64,000 bases of DNA from Gambelia wislizenii (Eukaryota > Chordata > Lepidosauria > Squamata > Crotaphytidae): NCBI GenBank assembly GCA_030847615.1, contig JAUMIR010000001.1, positions 85,485,501-85,549,500 of the forward strand. Direction: 5' to 3'. The translations under genes and the position numbers were made by a program. The notes under the pieces are model-generated. The model saw only the letters and a list, made by a program, of their open reading frames with translations. It did no database searches and was not told the origin of the DNA. This document shows, in pieces, positions 40,442 through 53,300 of the stretch. The number at the start of each line of letters is the position of its first letter. Position 1 is the first letter of the stretch.

Positions 40442-41572
40442 ATCAACCTTCTCTGGACATGTTCCTCCTTGTCAATATCCTCTTGAACCATGGTGCCCAG
40501 AACTGGACACAGTGTTCAAGGTGAAGGCTAACCAAAGCAGAATAGAGTGGTACTAGTACATCCCTCAATCTAGGTGCTATACTCCTGAAGGTACAGCCCA
40601 GAATCACAATGGCTTTTTTAGCTGCTGCATCACACTGTTCAGTCTTGTTCAGTTTGTCGTCTACTAAGACTCCTTGCACATGCTGTTGTCAAGCCAGGTG
40701 TCCCCCATCGTATATCTGTGCATTTCAATTTTTTATGCATTTTAAATGTAATAATAATAATAATAATAGTAATATAATTTATTTATATTCCACCTTTTCC
40801 CTAGGGAATCAAGGCGGAGCACAACATAATTATAATAATATAATTATTATATTATTTTAGTTAAATAAATTTTAATTAAAATAAAATTAAAATTTATTTT
40901 AATGTAATTATTTTAATTAAATAATAATATAATATAATAATAAAATATTATAACAATAAAAACTCAAAGTTAAAAAAACAATCCCATATCCCATCCCTCC
41001 CCCCAATCATAAAAATAACAAAGAACAATAAAATAAAAATTAAACAACCAAATATATCAAAATTACAAATACAAATTCAATAAAATTGTGGATAGATTTG
41101 TTTTTGTTTTTGTTTTATCTGGAAGGCTAATCTGGAAAGCCTGCCAGAAGAGATCCATCTTAATGGCCTTTTTAAAGGCTTCTAGAGTGTTAATATGACG
41201 GAGCTCATCCGGCAGGTCATTCCATTCCATTCCAATGTAGTACCTTAAATTTCTCCTTCTTGAAATTCATTTTGTTAATCCGTTAAAGTCATTTTAAATT
41301 CTGATCCTGTCCTCTGGGGCATTAGCTACCCCTACTAATTTGGTGTCATCTGCAGATTTGATCAGCATGCCTTCTATTCCCTCATCTAAATCATTGATAA
41401 AGATGTTGAATAGCACTGGGCCCAGGACAGAACCCTGTGGCACCCCACTGGTCACTTTTCTCCAGGATGAAGAGGAGCCATTGGTGAGTCCCTTTGGGTT
41501 CCGTCCATCAACCAATTACAAATCCACCTAACAGTTGCATTGTCTAGCCCACTTTTTACTAGCTTAATTTCA
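40442..41572 (-). mobile_element. CR1 LINE split by an L2-like insertion
   Basis: 40442-40735 and 41238-41572 are consecutive parts of one reversed CR1. The first covers [20 protein letters not shown] and DAAAKKAIVILG; the second [20 protein letters not shown] and SADDTKL, where the FADD Phe is Ser. Homology resumes at the same CR1 position on the far side of the insert. Confidence 0.85.
40736..41237. mobile_element. L2-like repeat inserted in CR1, with AT-rich tract
   Basis: Starts (AAT)n then TTTATTTATATTCCACCTTT, TCCCTAGGGAATCAAGGCGG, followed by about 250 bp of almost pure A/T (40830-41090). It ends AAGCCTGCCAGAAGAGATCC ... TTTTAAAGGCTTCTAGAG. Confidence 0.65.
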
Positions 41573-43270
41573 ATAATATTTTTTTTTTTTGGACATGCAA
41601 GTTTTGGTTAGTTTTTGGACATGCAAGAACAGTAGATTTGCTCTATACAAAAGCAGGCTGTAAACCCCAGGCACCTTTACATTCTACAGGTGGCACAATG
41701 AGAAGTAAATGACTTGTGTTTCTATGGGAACCAAGGTGCTGCAGTTTGAACTGTCTGGGCTTTGACAATATTTAAGTGACAGATGCATTTGAATGCTTGT
41801 GGCTCCCCAAACCTTTGGTAAGAGACTGCAGGCAGACCTATAGCATTCTTCAACATCTCTGGCATACTTATACTATATAACATTTTGGCTCTAGCTGATG
41901 TTACTATATTGTTTTTTTCTTGCCTCCATCAGGGTGTGTGTACTAATGAGTAGCGTTTAACCAAAAGAACATTGTGTAAAGAAAAATTTTAAAAATAGAA
42001 GAAATAGGCAAAATTAGTCTAGGATATGTAATTGCATATGCCACACAATAGTATGATAAGTAGTGAATTCCCTGAGCCTACAGTGTTTGTGGTCAAAAGG
42101 ATCAAAAAGATGTTCATGTTTGCAGTTCAACAGAATCCTCTGCATACCCTCTAACCAATGTTTGTAATTCTGCAGTACTGTACTGGCAAAAAAACAGGAA
42201 TTGGCAATAATTCTGTCAGAATTAGAACAAAAGCATTCTCCCGTATGTTGTAAGCTGTTATGGTTTTTATGTCAGTAAAACAAGAAGTATGTGCTGACAG
42301 CTGTTACAGCATATATATGCCTATGATATCTTACAAAAAGACCCCTGATATTAAGAATTGTTTAACCTACAATGATTAAACTATGTATTAAATCTTGTCC
42401 TCAGCAGTCTATACTGGTGGGTTCCTCCCCCGCCCATCCCCATTGCACAGGATCCTTGTGGCCATTGTAAATAAATATTTTACATTCCATTTAGATGGAA
42501 TTCTTTTCCTGTCCAGTTTACTAAAAATACTGCAAGCTTAAGCATTTGGCTATGTGCAGTAATATTTTTGTGGTTAATTTAATTAAAAGTTCTTGTGACA
42601 AACTGGTCAAATCACCAGACTTTTTTAAAAAATACAGTTGCAATTTCTTGTTTGTTTTTTTAAGCTTTAAAAGCTATAGTCATTAGGCAATTCTTCTGCA
42701 ATAGATCAAGAAGATCATTCCCTGTTTTTTCTTTTTTAAAGTCTTTTAAAAACACTGCAGGGAAGTGTTTTTAATTAACATTTTACATACAAGAAAAATT
42801 GAATCAAACATACATCTCCCCCAAATTACATTAGCTACAATAACACAGAATACAAAAACCCACAAAAAAGATGAAAGATAAAACAAAGAAGCTACAAGAT
42901 AAATTACTAAGATATTTAAAGAAAGAAACAGAAAAAAGAGGAAAAAATTGATTTCCAACTATACTTTCTGCAAATATATAATATATCCTACAATACTACT
43001 TCACTCTCTGTAAACTAGATGTTACACTTCTATTTATTCTACTCATACTAATTTTCAAAATGCAAGTCATCAAGCAAACTCCTGTTCAAGTAAGGAGCCA
43101 CTCAACGAGATGTGTTTCAGTCCATGACATATGCCACCTGATTCCAGACATTGACATTCAGCTTTCACTATAGACTGGATGCAATGTCTTAGCCAGAGGC
43201 CACATTTGGGAGGCTGTCCTTTTCTCATGTGTTGCATGACACTCCCTCCTTCTGTGGTCAGTAGGTTGCT
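41573..43270. other. Intergenic stretch, AT-rich, nothing recognised
   Basis: Contains a T10 run (41580) and an A-rich block (42840-42950). I see no exon or element end. Confidence 0.4.
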
Positions 43271-43274
43271 AGTC

Positions 43275-43592
43275 TCCTATTGTGTGAGTCACAGAGACCA
43301 TGAGAAAGAAGGGATTGCTTACCAGTAACTGTGGTTCTTCAAGTGATCATCTGTGAACTCACATAGCCCTGCCCTCTCTTCATTGTGTCCTGCCTTCCTT
43401 AGTGCCTTGCCTGCTGCTTTGGCATCTGGGGAACTGAGGATTTCAGCAGGAAACACACAGGGAATGGGAGGGTCTACAACCAAAAGGCGTAGTGCATAGC
43501 TCTAAAAAGTTCCAAGACATGCACTGCAGATGACCCATTTGTGTGAGTTCACAGATGACCACTCAAACTGCAGTTACAAGTAAGCAGCCTTT
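43275..43592 (+). mobile_element. DIRS right-end relic (older family)
   Basis: GTGAGTCACAGAGACCATGA (43282-43301) then GCTTACCAGTAACTGTGGTT form an internal complementary region. About 190 bp later the inverted terminal sequence GTGTGAGTTCACAGATGACC ... CAGTTACAAGTAAGCAGCC mirrors it. The layout equals 22473-22862, but the sequence is a different, more diverged family. No coding part remains in recognisable form. Confidence 0.75.
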
Positions 43593-43802
43593 TCTTAATT
43601 TTATAGAGAAATGCATGGCTAAATTAACTAGAATCATTTCATTTGGTATTTAGGGTTGTTAACCCTACATGTCATGAATTTCAGTGGTTCCTTATTGATA
43701 TTTTGAGAGCCTACACTAACAGTCACCGCCAACATTAACTGCCATTATTTCATCCCATGGAATTCTTGATTTGTAATTTAGCAGCAGGTACTACAATGAG
43801 AA

Positions 43803-43963
43803 GCCATGGACACTCACTGGATGTCCTTGGGCAAGTCATGCTCTCAGAGGAAGGCAAAGGCAAATCCCCTCTGAACAAATCTTTCCAAGAAAACCTTGTG
43901 ATAGATTCGCCTTAGGCTTGCCGTAAGTTGAAAAGACTTGAAAGCACACAACAACAGCAACTG
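43803..43963 (+). mobile_element. tRNA-derived SINE, 5'-truncated
   Basis: CTTGGGCAAGTCATGCTCTC, then AAATCCCCTCTGAACAAATC, ATAGATTCGCCTTAGG and the AAAGCACACAACAACAGC tail. The tRNA head is lost. Confidence 0.8.
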
Positions 43964-45440
43964 CAAAGAGAATTTTATTGGAGAGAGCCATTAAACTAAA
44001 AGTGGGATCAAAATGCTGTAATAGTGCAATGTGGATAGACTTCAGACTGAGATAATTTCAGGCTAGAGCATCAGAGAGTAGAATAGAACTTTAGGATGCA
44101 AGTCCTTGTTCCTTCCCCCCAAACTTAATGGGGTACCAGTTTCTACTGGGTTGTTATGGCTGTGAATCCCCATCTATGCCCACTCTGTGTATATGTGTAA
44201 ATAAGCTATATATCCTAAAAATGCCATAAGTATCCAATGAGCCTTTTGAAGGAAACCAAACCCTGGGTAAAAATTCTTGAGCCACCGGCAGTTCTCATCA
44301 CTGCTGGGTGGTAAGGTGATAACAATGCATATTCTGACCATAGTAGTGGAAAAAACAGAGCATGCTTAATGTGTTTTAAACAAAAGCATTCACATTTTAA
44401 TAAAAATAAAGTTGAATGTAGTAGATTATTGATTTAGCTTTTCATTAGAGGTAGCAAACATCTGTATGATTTCAGTAGCTGTTGTGTTTTGATTAGCATT
44501 TAAAATGTTTTGTCTGAGGGCAACCTGTTTTTTGTGTGTTTTTCTTGCATACTGTAGTTCCTTTGGGGTGTTATCTAGACAGTGAAAAAAGAATCCTTAA
44601 AGAATGTGAGGGGAATATCTTTTGTCCTCATGAGATCCTCGGAGGATTCGCCATATTTGAAAGGATGGGGGTGAAAAACTCCATATACTGCATGATAACA
44701 GCCTTCAGTGCGCTGGGGCAGGCTTGCTGGCAACGAAGTGGCCAGAGCCACTGTTGTTCATTTTTAAGGAAGCGATCATGAGCTATTTTCGAGCAGCAAA
44801 GCAAAGCAAATATATATATTAAAAGCAGAAGATCGCTCGTCTGCATCTCTGATTTAATTGGTGGGGGGGTGGAATGGCGGAAGCTCTTGGAGAATAATAA
44901 TACAAGTAATTCACTCTCAGCCACCATCTTTCCTCACAGGCATACTCCATGTGAACTTCAAACATGGATAGCTTCCCATACCAGTGATCTTGCGAACACA
45001 TCGTGTATACAAATGAACGCTACTGCGATGGTGAGTTAATGTGCTATTTTCTGCAATTAATTCTCCGGTCTAGCTGAGCCCTGGGATTTCCAGTTTTCAT
45101 GCTAAGGCATTGCCTGTAGAGAAAGATGTTCTTTAGATCCTAGATAGTCTACAATAGGTGCAAAGTGTAAAGGCTAGCTCAAATGCTTGTAAGAAACCAA
45201 AGAGGATTAAGTAGCTATCTAGAATCCTATATGTGTTTGCTCAGAGGTAACTTGCCCTGTTTTCGGTAGGTCTTACTCCCAATTATCAGAGAGTAAGCTT
45301 CATGGAACACAGAGGAATTTCATATAACTATTTGAGAAAAGAGCCACCCATACACCACTAATAATATTTTAGGTTATAGTCTTTTTCAGCACACGCTGTT
45401 TGCGAATTCAATTACCATGTTGCTGTGGTGGTGACATTCA
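43964..45440. other. Intergenic stretch with possible decayed repeats
   Basis: 44570-45060 (GGGGTGTTATCTAGACAGTG start, GTGGCCAGAGCCACTGTTGT inside) resembles the copy A/B transposon group, but I could not find its second terminus. The remainder is unassigned. Confidence 0.3.
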
Positions 45441-45444
45441 ACTT

Positions 45445-45665
45445 AGGGCCTTTTCACACAGCAAGGGCTTTTTCATGCTACAAAATTATAGCGCTATGAT
45501 TCCACTTTAACTGCCATGGCAACGTCCTGTGGAATGTTTAGGGAGGGGGATGTAGAATTCTCAGCCAGAGAGCTCTAGCGCCTCCCTACATTACCAGTCC
45601 CAGAATTCCATAGGATACAGCCATGGCAGTTGAAGTAGAATAATTGAGTAGTGTGAAAGGGCCTT
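45445..45665. mobile_element. Palindromic hAT-like MITE
   Basis: AGGGCCTTTTCACACAGC and GAGTAGTGTGAAAGGGCCTT are inverted ends. The arms include AACTGCCATGGCAACGTCCT versus AGGATACAGCCATGGCAGTT, so the 221-bp element is almost one long hairpin. Confidence 0.8.
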
Positions 45666-46056
45666 AAACTCAGTAACGACCAGTGATTCTCTTGTACAGG
45701 TCAAGAAGGAAAGTGGGCCCATGGTTCCAAAGAAAAGGGCTGAAATGTCTCATTGCTTTGGTGTTATAACCTGATTCTCTACTTAATTAGTGAAGTATGG
45801 TACAGTCCAAAATGGGATAACAATTTCAGTCATAAAAATCTGTGTGAATAAATAGCAGTACGTTTTTACTGATTATGTTTGTGACTGGAGCAGAGCTTCT
45901 GGAATGCAGTGAAATGAGGCTGACTGGCTGCTGCAGGGAAGTGTTTGACTGCTGTACAGATTTTCCCAAGAGGTTTTCCAAATTTCATTTTCTTTAGTGT
46001 ATGCAAGAACAAAATAAATGCCCAGTCTCATTTGAACAGGAGTCTATCCAGTTAGC

Positions 46057-47640
46057 GGAAATCCAGCTCAAAATAAGTAAAGAGGTAGTACAGGAATACC
46101 TTCTTAATCTAAATGAATTTAAATCTCCAGGACCAGATGAACTACATCCAAGAGTATTAAAAGAGCTGGCAAATATAATCTCAGAGCCATTGGCAATAAT
46201 ATTTGAGAACTCCTGGAGAACAGGAGAAGTCCCAGCAGACTGGAGGAGGGCAAACGTTGTTCCCATCTTCAAAAAGGGGAAAAAAGAGGATCCCAACAAT
46301 TATCGTCCAGTTAGTCTGACATCAATACCAGGGAAGATTCATTAAACAGAGAGTCTGTGAACATTTAGAAGGCAATGCCATAATCACAAAAAGTCAACAT
46401 GGGTTTCAGAGAAACAAGTCATGCCAGACTAATCTGATCTCTTTTTTTGATAAAGTTACCAGCTTGGTAGATGAAGGGAATGCTGTGGACATCACATACC
46501 TTGATTTCAGTAAGGCCTTTGACAAGGTTCCCCACGACATTCTTGCAAACAAGCTTGTAGAATGTGGGCTAGACAAGTTAACTGTTCAATGGATTTGTAA
46601 TTGGTTGACCGGCCGAACCCAAAGGGTGCTCAGCAGTGGCTCCTCTTCGTCTTGGAAAGATGTGACCAGTGGGGTGCCACAGGGTTCTGTCCTGGGCCCA
46701 GTGCTATTCAACATCTTTATCAATGACTTAGATGAGGGAATTAGGGGCATACTTATCAAATTTGCAGATGACACCAAATTGGGAGGAGTAGCTAATACCC
46801 TAGAGGACAGGATCAAAATTCAGAATGACCTGGATAGACTGGAGAGCTGGGCCAAAGCTAACAAAATGAAATTCAATACGGAGAAATGTAAAGTACTGCA
46901 TTTAGGGCGGAAAAATGAAATGCATAAATATAGGATGGGAGAGACCTGGCTGAATGAGACTACGTGCGAAAGGGATCTAGGAGTCCTAGTAGACCACAAG
47001 TTGAACATGAGCCAACAGTGTGATGCGGCAGCTAAAAAGGCCAATGCAATTTTGGGCTGTATCAATAGAAGTATCGTGTCTAGATCAAGGGAAGTAATAG
47101 TGCCACTCTATTCTGCCTTGGTCAGACCTCACTTAGAATACTGTGTCCAGTTCTGGGCACCACAATTCAGAAAGGATATTGACAAATTGGAGCGTGTCCA
47201 GAGAAGGGCAACTAAAATGGTGAAAGGTCTGGAAACAATGCCTTATGAGGAGAGACTTAGGGAGCTGGGTATGTTTAGCCTGGAAAAAAGACAGTTAAGA
47301 GGCGATATGATAGCCCTGTTTAAGTATTTGAAGGGATGTCACGCTGAGGATGGAGCAGGCTTGTTTTCTGCTGCTCCAGAGACTGGAACACGGAGCAATG
47401 GGTGCAAGCTCCAGGAACAGAGATTCCACCTCAACATGAGGAGGAACTTTTTGACAGTAAGAGCTGTTCGGCAGTGGAACACACTCCCTTGGAGCGTGGT
47501 GGGGTCTCCTTCCTTGGAGGTCTTTAAACAGAGGCTGGATGGCCATCTGTCGGGGATGCTTTGATCAAGATTTCCTGCGTGGCAGGGGGGTTGGACTGGA
47601 TGGCCCTCGTGGTCTCTTCCAACTCTGCAATTCTATGATT
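46057..47640 (+). mobile_element. CR1 LINE, 5'-truncated, youngest-looking copy
   Basis: Homology to the copy at 19454 starts at GGAAATCCAGC (46057) and runs to CAATTCTATGATT. At TCTAGATCAAGGGAAGTAA (47079) it has the uninterrupted CR1 sequence, without the MITE found in the other two copies. An 11-bp deletion near 46339 shifts the frame relative to the copy at 19454. Endonuclease is missing. Confidence 0.95.
46464..47564 (+). pseudogene. CR1 reverse transcriptase, 366-codon intact block
   Basis: Open from [20 protein letters not shown] to GHLSGML and stop. It includes the RT palm motifs [33 protein letters not shown] and FADDTKLGG, then the CR1 C-terminal domain ([40 protein letters not shown]). 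The upstream fingers (46001-46345) are in another frame. It lacks the N-terminal endonuclease and cannot mobilise itself. Confidence 0.93.
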
Positions 47641-48590
47641 CAGTTTTGAGGGAGCTGAAATATGAACAGTTTCCCTTTGATTTTAGTTGTCTGCACTTCA
47701 TTTGGATTTATGTACACTTCAATAAGCAAATGGTTCACAGCTTTCATTTGAACTGTGCAGATTAATTCTGGCAGCTATCCTGCAGAAGGATGCTTGGGCA
47801 TTAGCCTTAGATCTCATCTTAGTAATAATAATAATAATATCTGTGCACACTAGTCCATCTTGTTAGACCTCTTTTTTGGGGGGGACTAAATTTCTAAATA
47901 GTTTTGAAATAGCAGCAAATGGAATATCCACATTCAAGCTCTTCGTCTGTTGTTGAGATCTTGCTGACTAATAGGATGTTACATAACTCATTTCTCATGT
48001 AGCTGAGCTAAATGTTCCCAGTAAGACTTTTTGTATATGTTTGCTTTTAGTGCATGCACACATTCCATCTAGTTTTTAATTTACGACATGTATATAAGAA
48101 AAGGGGGAGGGGAATGAAACATACAGAAAAATTCTTATTGCTATTTGATGATTGGCAGCATACAATTAGAATCACACACACACACACCCCACACATCTTA
48201 CAATGATGGTGGTATTTAGAAAGACATCATCTTGCTTTGCAAAATGTCAGCTTAGTCCTTTACTTTGGGTTGTATTGCTACAATGAGAAAGCACACAAAC
48301 ATTGGTAATTATGTCGCATTGGCACCTATGCACAACAGCAAGTGTTTCAAAAAGTACTAGAAGTGGTGGGTGGATGGGTCTCTGACAACAAGGACACGAT
48401 ATGAATGGCTCTATATTATCTAAGATACTTGGGGCTGAGCTCTGAAAGCTTGGGGGTTTTTTTTGTCATATTTTGTTCAGAGGGAAGGGGTACATTACGG
48501 TAATCTGACAGTGGACGCTATATTGAAACCATCAGATTAGTGATAAAAGGTGTGTGAGAGTGAGTGAGATGGTGACATCCTATAGATCAG
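47641..48590. other. Intergenic stretch with small simple repeats
   Basis: (AAT)n at 47824-47840, G8 at 47877-47884 and (CA)n at 48173-48187. No exon or named element seen. Confidence 0.4.
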
Positions 48591-48597
48591 TACTTCT

Positions 48598-48767
48598 CAA
48601 CCTATCTGATACAGTGGACCAGCAATTATTATTTTTGTCCTATCTGCCAGGGACCAGTACCATATTTGTGCCCATTGACTTCCCCCATTTCTTTCTTTCC
48701 AGGGAGCAATAGCCAATGGCTCAGGGATTGGCATGAGTCTGGGGCACCACCAACTTGAATAGCGCTG
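48598..48767. mobile_element. hAT-type MITE with 8-bp TSD
   Basis: 170 bp from CAGTACTTCTCAACCTAT to CTTGAATAGCGCTG, flanked by CTATAGAT (48590-48597) and CTATAGAC (48768-48775), a 7/8 match. Internal GGACCAG repeats resemble the family at 28708. Confidence 0.75.
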
Positions 48768-49159
48768 CTATAGACCACATAGCTAAACAGAAGATATGAA
48801 GAAACTCTCCTGAAGCCAGTTATAAGATGTCCACAATTGAAAGCCAAGCCATAATGGTAATGAAGGATTTTAACTACTGGTATCTCAGAATCTTCTAAGA
48901 GTGGAGTGTCTGGCACATGTGCCTTGCTTTGCATTGCTGACAACTGTGTTTCTCAGAAGATAAGAAACAAACAAGAAGATCTGCTATTCTGAAATTAATC
49001 TTGACCATCAAGAATCCACTGGTTGATGAAATCAAAGCACTAGGAGCTATTGGGGAAAGTAGTCTTGAAATGTGTGATAAAAGGAATGCGAAAAATGTCA
49101 TTCTCACCAACTATATCTCCTTTTTTTATATACCTGTAGTAATTTACTAAACCATTAAT

Positions 49160-50320
49160 ACAGAATGTCTTGATTTCAGCCAAACATTTGACGAAGTCTC
49201 CCATGATGTTCTTGTTGACAAATTGATAAAATATGAGTTGAATAATACTGCTGTGGTAGATCCACAGATGGTAGAACAACTGTACCCAGTGCTGATTAGT
49301 GGCTCTGCATTATCCTAGAAGGAGGTTTGAAATGAAGGGCTCTCCCTTAGGCCACGTGCTTTCTATATTATAAATGCCTTGGATGAGGACATAGAAGAGA
49401 TGCCTCTCAAAGTTTAAGATGACAACTGGGAGTAATAGCAAACCTCGCAGAAGATCATATCAAGATTCTAAAAGTTCTTGATGTCAAAAAAACCGGAACA
49501 GAACCGGCAAGATGAAATTCAGAAGAAATAAATGTGAAGTCCTGCATTTAGGTGCCTAAAATTTTAAAAGGTGCAAGTATAGGATGGGTGAGTCTTGTGT
49601 TAGTGGTAGCAGTTTTTTTAGTTTTTTCAAGAATCTAAAAAAATCTAGAAATAATCTAGGTAATGGAGTCAATCACAAGTCAAACATGAGCCTGCAATAT
49701 GGTGTGGCTGCTAAAAAAGCGAATATAATCTTAGACTGGATTAAGAGAAGATGGGATCCAGATCAGGAGGAGTAAGTGTTCTTTCTCTATTTTGGACTTG
49801 CCAGGCAGTAACAGGAGTAGCATACCCAATTTTGGGCACCATATTTTGTTAGAAAAGAACACATCCAGTGGACAGTGAACCAGACAGGAAGGATGTCTGG
49901 AAATCATAAGAGTAACAATTGAAATTGCTGGGTATATTTAACCTGGAGAAGATTAAAGGGAAACATTATAGCTGTCTTCAGGTATCTCGAGGATTGTCAT
50001 AAAAAAGATGGAGTAGGCTTGTATTCTGTTGCTCTAGAGGGTGGAATCAGATCACTGGGTGGAAATTTCAGGGAAATAGGTTTTTACTGAAACAACAGGA
50101 GAAACCCCCTTTTCTGCAGTACAGACTGGCTTGAGAACTGTTCTGCAGTACAGACTGGTTTGAAAAGTAGTAGGCTTTCTTTTGCTGGGGATGTTTAAGC
50201 AGAAATGGGACAGCCACCTCCCATGGATGTTGTAGTTGTATCTGCCAGTGCAGATTCTGAAGTAAACATGCAGTTGGATGAGATGACCTCCAGACTCCCT
50301 CCTAATTCTAATATTTTACA
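49160..50320 (+). mobile_element. Old CR1 LINE relic
   Basis: LDFSQTFDEVSHDVLVDKLI and KANIILDWIKRRWD mark decayed CR1 RT. ATTTAACCTGGAGAAGATTA and GTCTTCAGGTATCTCGAGGA correspond to its 3' coding part, and the end GATGACCTCCAGACTCCCTC ... TCTAATATTTTACA to the tail. Many stops; clearly a different, older lineage than the 46-kb copy. Confidence 0.8.
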
Positions 50321-52840
50321 ATCGCTCTGTCTTGTGTTAGTTTCAGTGCAATGTATACAGGGTATGGTTCACGTGTCTTCTTAGATCTTAATTTCTTCAG
50401 TTTTGCACATGGAAACTTTGGGCTGGATTCAGACCTTTGCCTCTCCAACAGAGCAACTATCATCTCATGTGAATACAACTCGTTTTGATTCAAAAGAGAT
50501 CACTTTCAAAACAATGAATATAGCTTAACACTTAGAATCTGATGAGTGCGGTTGTGATTAATGCTCTACCATTGCAGCCAGTGGAGCAGATCAGTTAATT
50601 TTGACTGGACTGTGCTCTATCATTGTAACAGTTTGTAAATTCCTTTGTAAGTCCCCAGTGGATTGCAAGAGCCATAAAACCAAAGAATAATGTTGATAAA
50701 ACTTATACAGCTATGAACATTGGGAATTAAACTAAAATAAAATTGTGAGGGCAGATGAAGAGAGAATTCTATTAACCTTACAAAAATGATGATCCTAACA
50801 TCCTCAGGCTGGAAAGTATCTAACAGGGGACCCAAGATAATTTGTGTTCATTCAAATAATTTGATGTTTTAATGAAGATTTTATTTATTTACTTTTTAGA
50901 GTGGCCACTCTTTTCAATTTAGAATGGCTATGAAAAGGAAGAATCAGAGTTGTGTCAAGATGAGAGTCTTCTTCTGGATCAGCACCTTTTGTTAATAGTG
51001 GTCTGCGGGTGATTTCTAGGAATCCTTAAATGAACAGAAGTGGACAGGTAAGAGCTTACAGCTATAACCCACAATGTATTTCCCCGTGATTGAATGTGAC
51101 TGATAGGGCTGGGCTGCAAGTCTCGTTGAATTCAGTTTTGGCAAGCCTGGTTTGCCTATGTTATATAAACAGCAGGGTAGTATTAGCCACAAGAAAGAGG
51201 CTAGAAGTACAAGCTGAAAGTTTTATTTGAAGCATAATCAGTTATGCTTATTATGGTTATAATGTGGGGAAATGAACTGAAGCAAACAAAACAATGCAGA
51301 ATAGGAAACCAGAAAAGGTGAAAACTGAACCCAGGAGGTACTAAAGAGAGCCACCTGTCAGAAAAATATGGAACAAAATATTAACAAGACAGCCTCAGAA
51401 ACTAACAGGTAAAAGCTAAAGCAGCAAAGGAGAGGGGGAATAACTTTTAGAAAATACACAGTTGATACTCCATACAGTTAGTTAATTTCTCTTTTTCGGG
51501 CTACAGTGAAGTGTTCTGCTGCTTTTCCAAACTCTTTGCACATTGTTTTACCTATAGTTGGCTGAGAGCAGGTTCAGGCCCAGGTGAATTTGGGGTGAGG
51601 GGATAGAATTCACTTATTTCCTCAAGGCTCCCTGTGTCTTTTTGTATGTGGAGGGAGATGCAGTCACTGCTACCCACAATCCACCCATCTGCCTAACCTT
51701 TTGACCCACACCTAGAGGCTTCCCTCTCCCGCATCTGGCATCCCACAGCAGCAATCCAAGCCTGGCAGGAGATGTTTGGGAGCTGCTGTCAGATGCAGAG
51801 GACAGCTAAAGAATTGGGAGAGTTTCGCTTCCAGGATGTAGAGGTGGAGGCACTGTTGCTGCTACTTCTCCTCTGGGCAACCATGGCCACAGTCAGCTGA
51901 TTGCTTCAAGGTCTCTGTTTCCATCCACCACTAGATGTGTTGCTACTTCTGAGGTCGCCTCCTAGTCCCTCTTATTCCCTTCCTCCCATTTGCTGGTGCT
52001 AAGTCTCATTGCCCCTGCACTTCCTTTCGTCACTGTTCAGCTTGGCCGCCTTGTCACTTATGCTGCCACCAAAGAAATATCTGTGGAGACCGCAGTTCCA
52101 GTTACCACCTTTATGTCAAACTTCCCCCTTATCCCTTCCTTGGACTGGGATGTGACTTAATCTGGATAGTACTTGTATCAGTGTGTGCTTACTTATAGGG
52201 TTAGCATGCCAAATAAATACCAGTAAGGGAAATAATTCATGAGGTGCCTGGATTTGATAAACAAAACAGAAGGATTGGTTTATTGTGTAAACAGTATAAC
52301 AGAAATGCTTTGAACTTTGTCTTCAACTTGGTTAAATTCAAACTGGTTGCTAGTCCCACTCTGTGGTGACCATATAACTTCAGAATCTGCCAGATGCAAT
52401 AACAACTTGTGAGGTTCTTTCTTTCCTCTCACTCTGTATTCCAATCAGCCTCTATTCCTCTTAACATTTATTCTCACTGCACATACGTTTCCTCAGCTCC
52501 ACTCACAGCCATACACACATTCCAGCCCTCTCTTCATCACATCACATCTTCCACTCCCCCTTTCAACTGTCATCTCCCTCTTTTCACTCTGGGAGACCCC
52601 TCCCATACCAGTTTCCAGCCACAGGATTGGCTCCTTCATGCTCTCTTCCCATTCACTCATCAGCATTCCATCAGACGTTCATCACATGCTCTCTACAGTT
52701 TTGTAATATGAAATTGTGTATATCATTATTATTTTCTTTGAAATGGGACAGTTTTACAACAGATGCCAAAAGCACTGCAAAAATAATGGATGGAATTCAA
52801 TATGGAACTTAAGCCTCATTTGCCCAGGCCACAATATGCT
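50321..52840. other. Intergenic stretch, nothing recognised
   Basis: A 100-codon open stretch at 52409-52711 has low-complexity His/Ser/Pro composition, no recognisable domain and no splice context; I do not call it a gene. Confidence 0.4.
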
Positions 52841-53300
52841 GGCTTCCCACTGGCGTATTACGGCCCCACATCAGGCTTGTTGCTCCCCTGCTGCCTGCAC
52901 AAAATGGGATGGAGTCTAGCCCATCTCTGCAGCCACCACCACTGCTGTCCACGTCATATTCTCCGAAGCCAGGAAGGGCCCCTGCAGCACATGATCAAGG
53001 CCCCCTGCATGTGACCAGCCTTGGACACATGCTGTGGGCCTGCTTTCAGAGAGCGCAATGTGGACAGCTGCTGCAGAGGGACTGGTGTGCTGGTATGGCC
53101 TCCTGTAGCCCTGCGGGGCCCAATCCATTTCTTCTAGAATGAGGTGGTTTCCCCTGGGTATTTTGCTGAAATGTTTTGATGGGCTTTGCCCCATCTTTGC
53201 CCTGGGGGTGGCCTGGGGGCAAAAGCCCTGTGTCGTATGGACTGCAGGGCTCTAAAATGGGCAAGACAGGGTAAACAGCCTGTCTAGAAAAGCCCTTTGT
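52841..53300. repeat. GC-richer repeat-like segment, unidentified
   Basis: A ~450-bp block of higher GC content than its surroundings. It ends GACAGGGTAAACAGCCTGTC, similar to the ends of the transposon-like copies at 27610 and 38525. No second terminus found. Confidence 0.3.

Noticed and set aside
52409..52711. 100-codon ORF as a new gene
   Set aside because: Low-complexity composition, no domain, no splice or promoter context.
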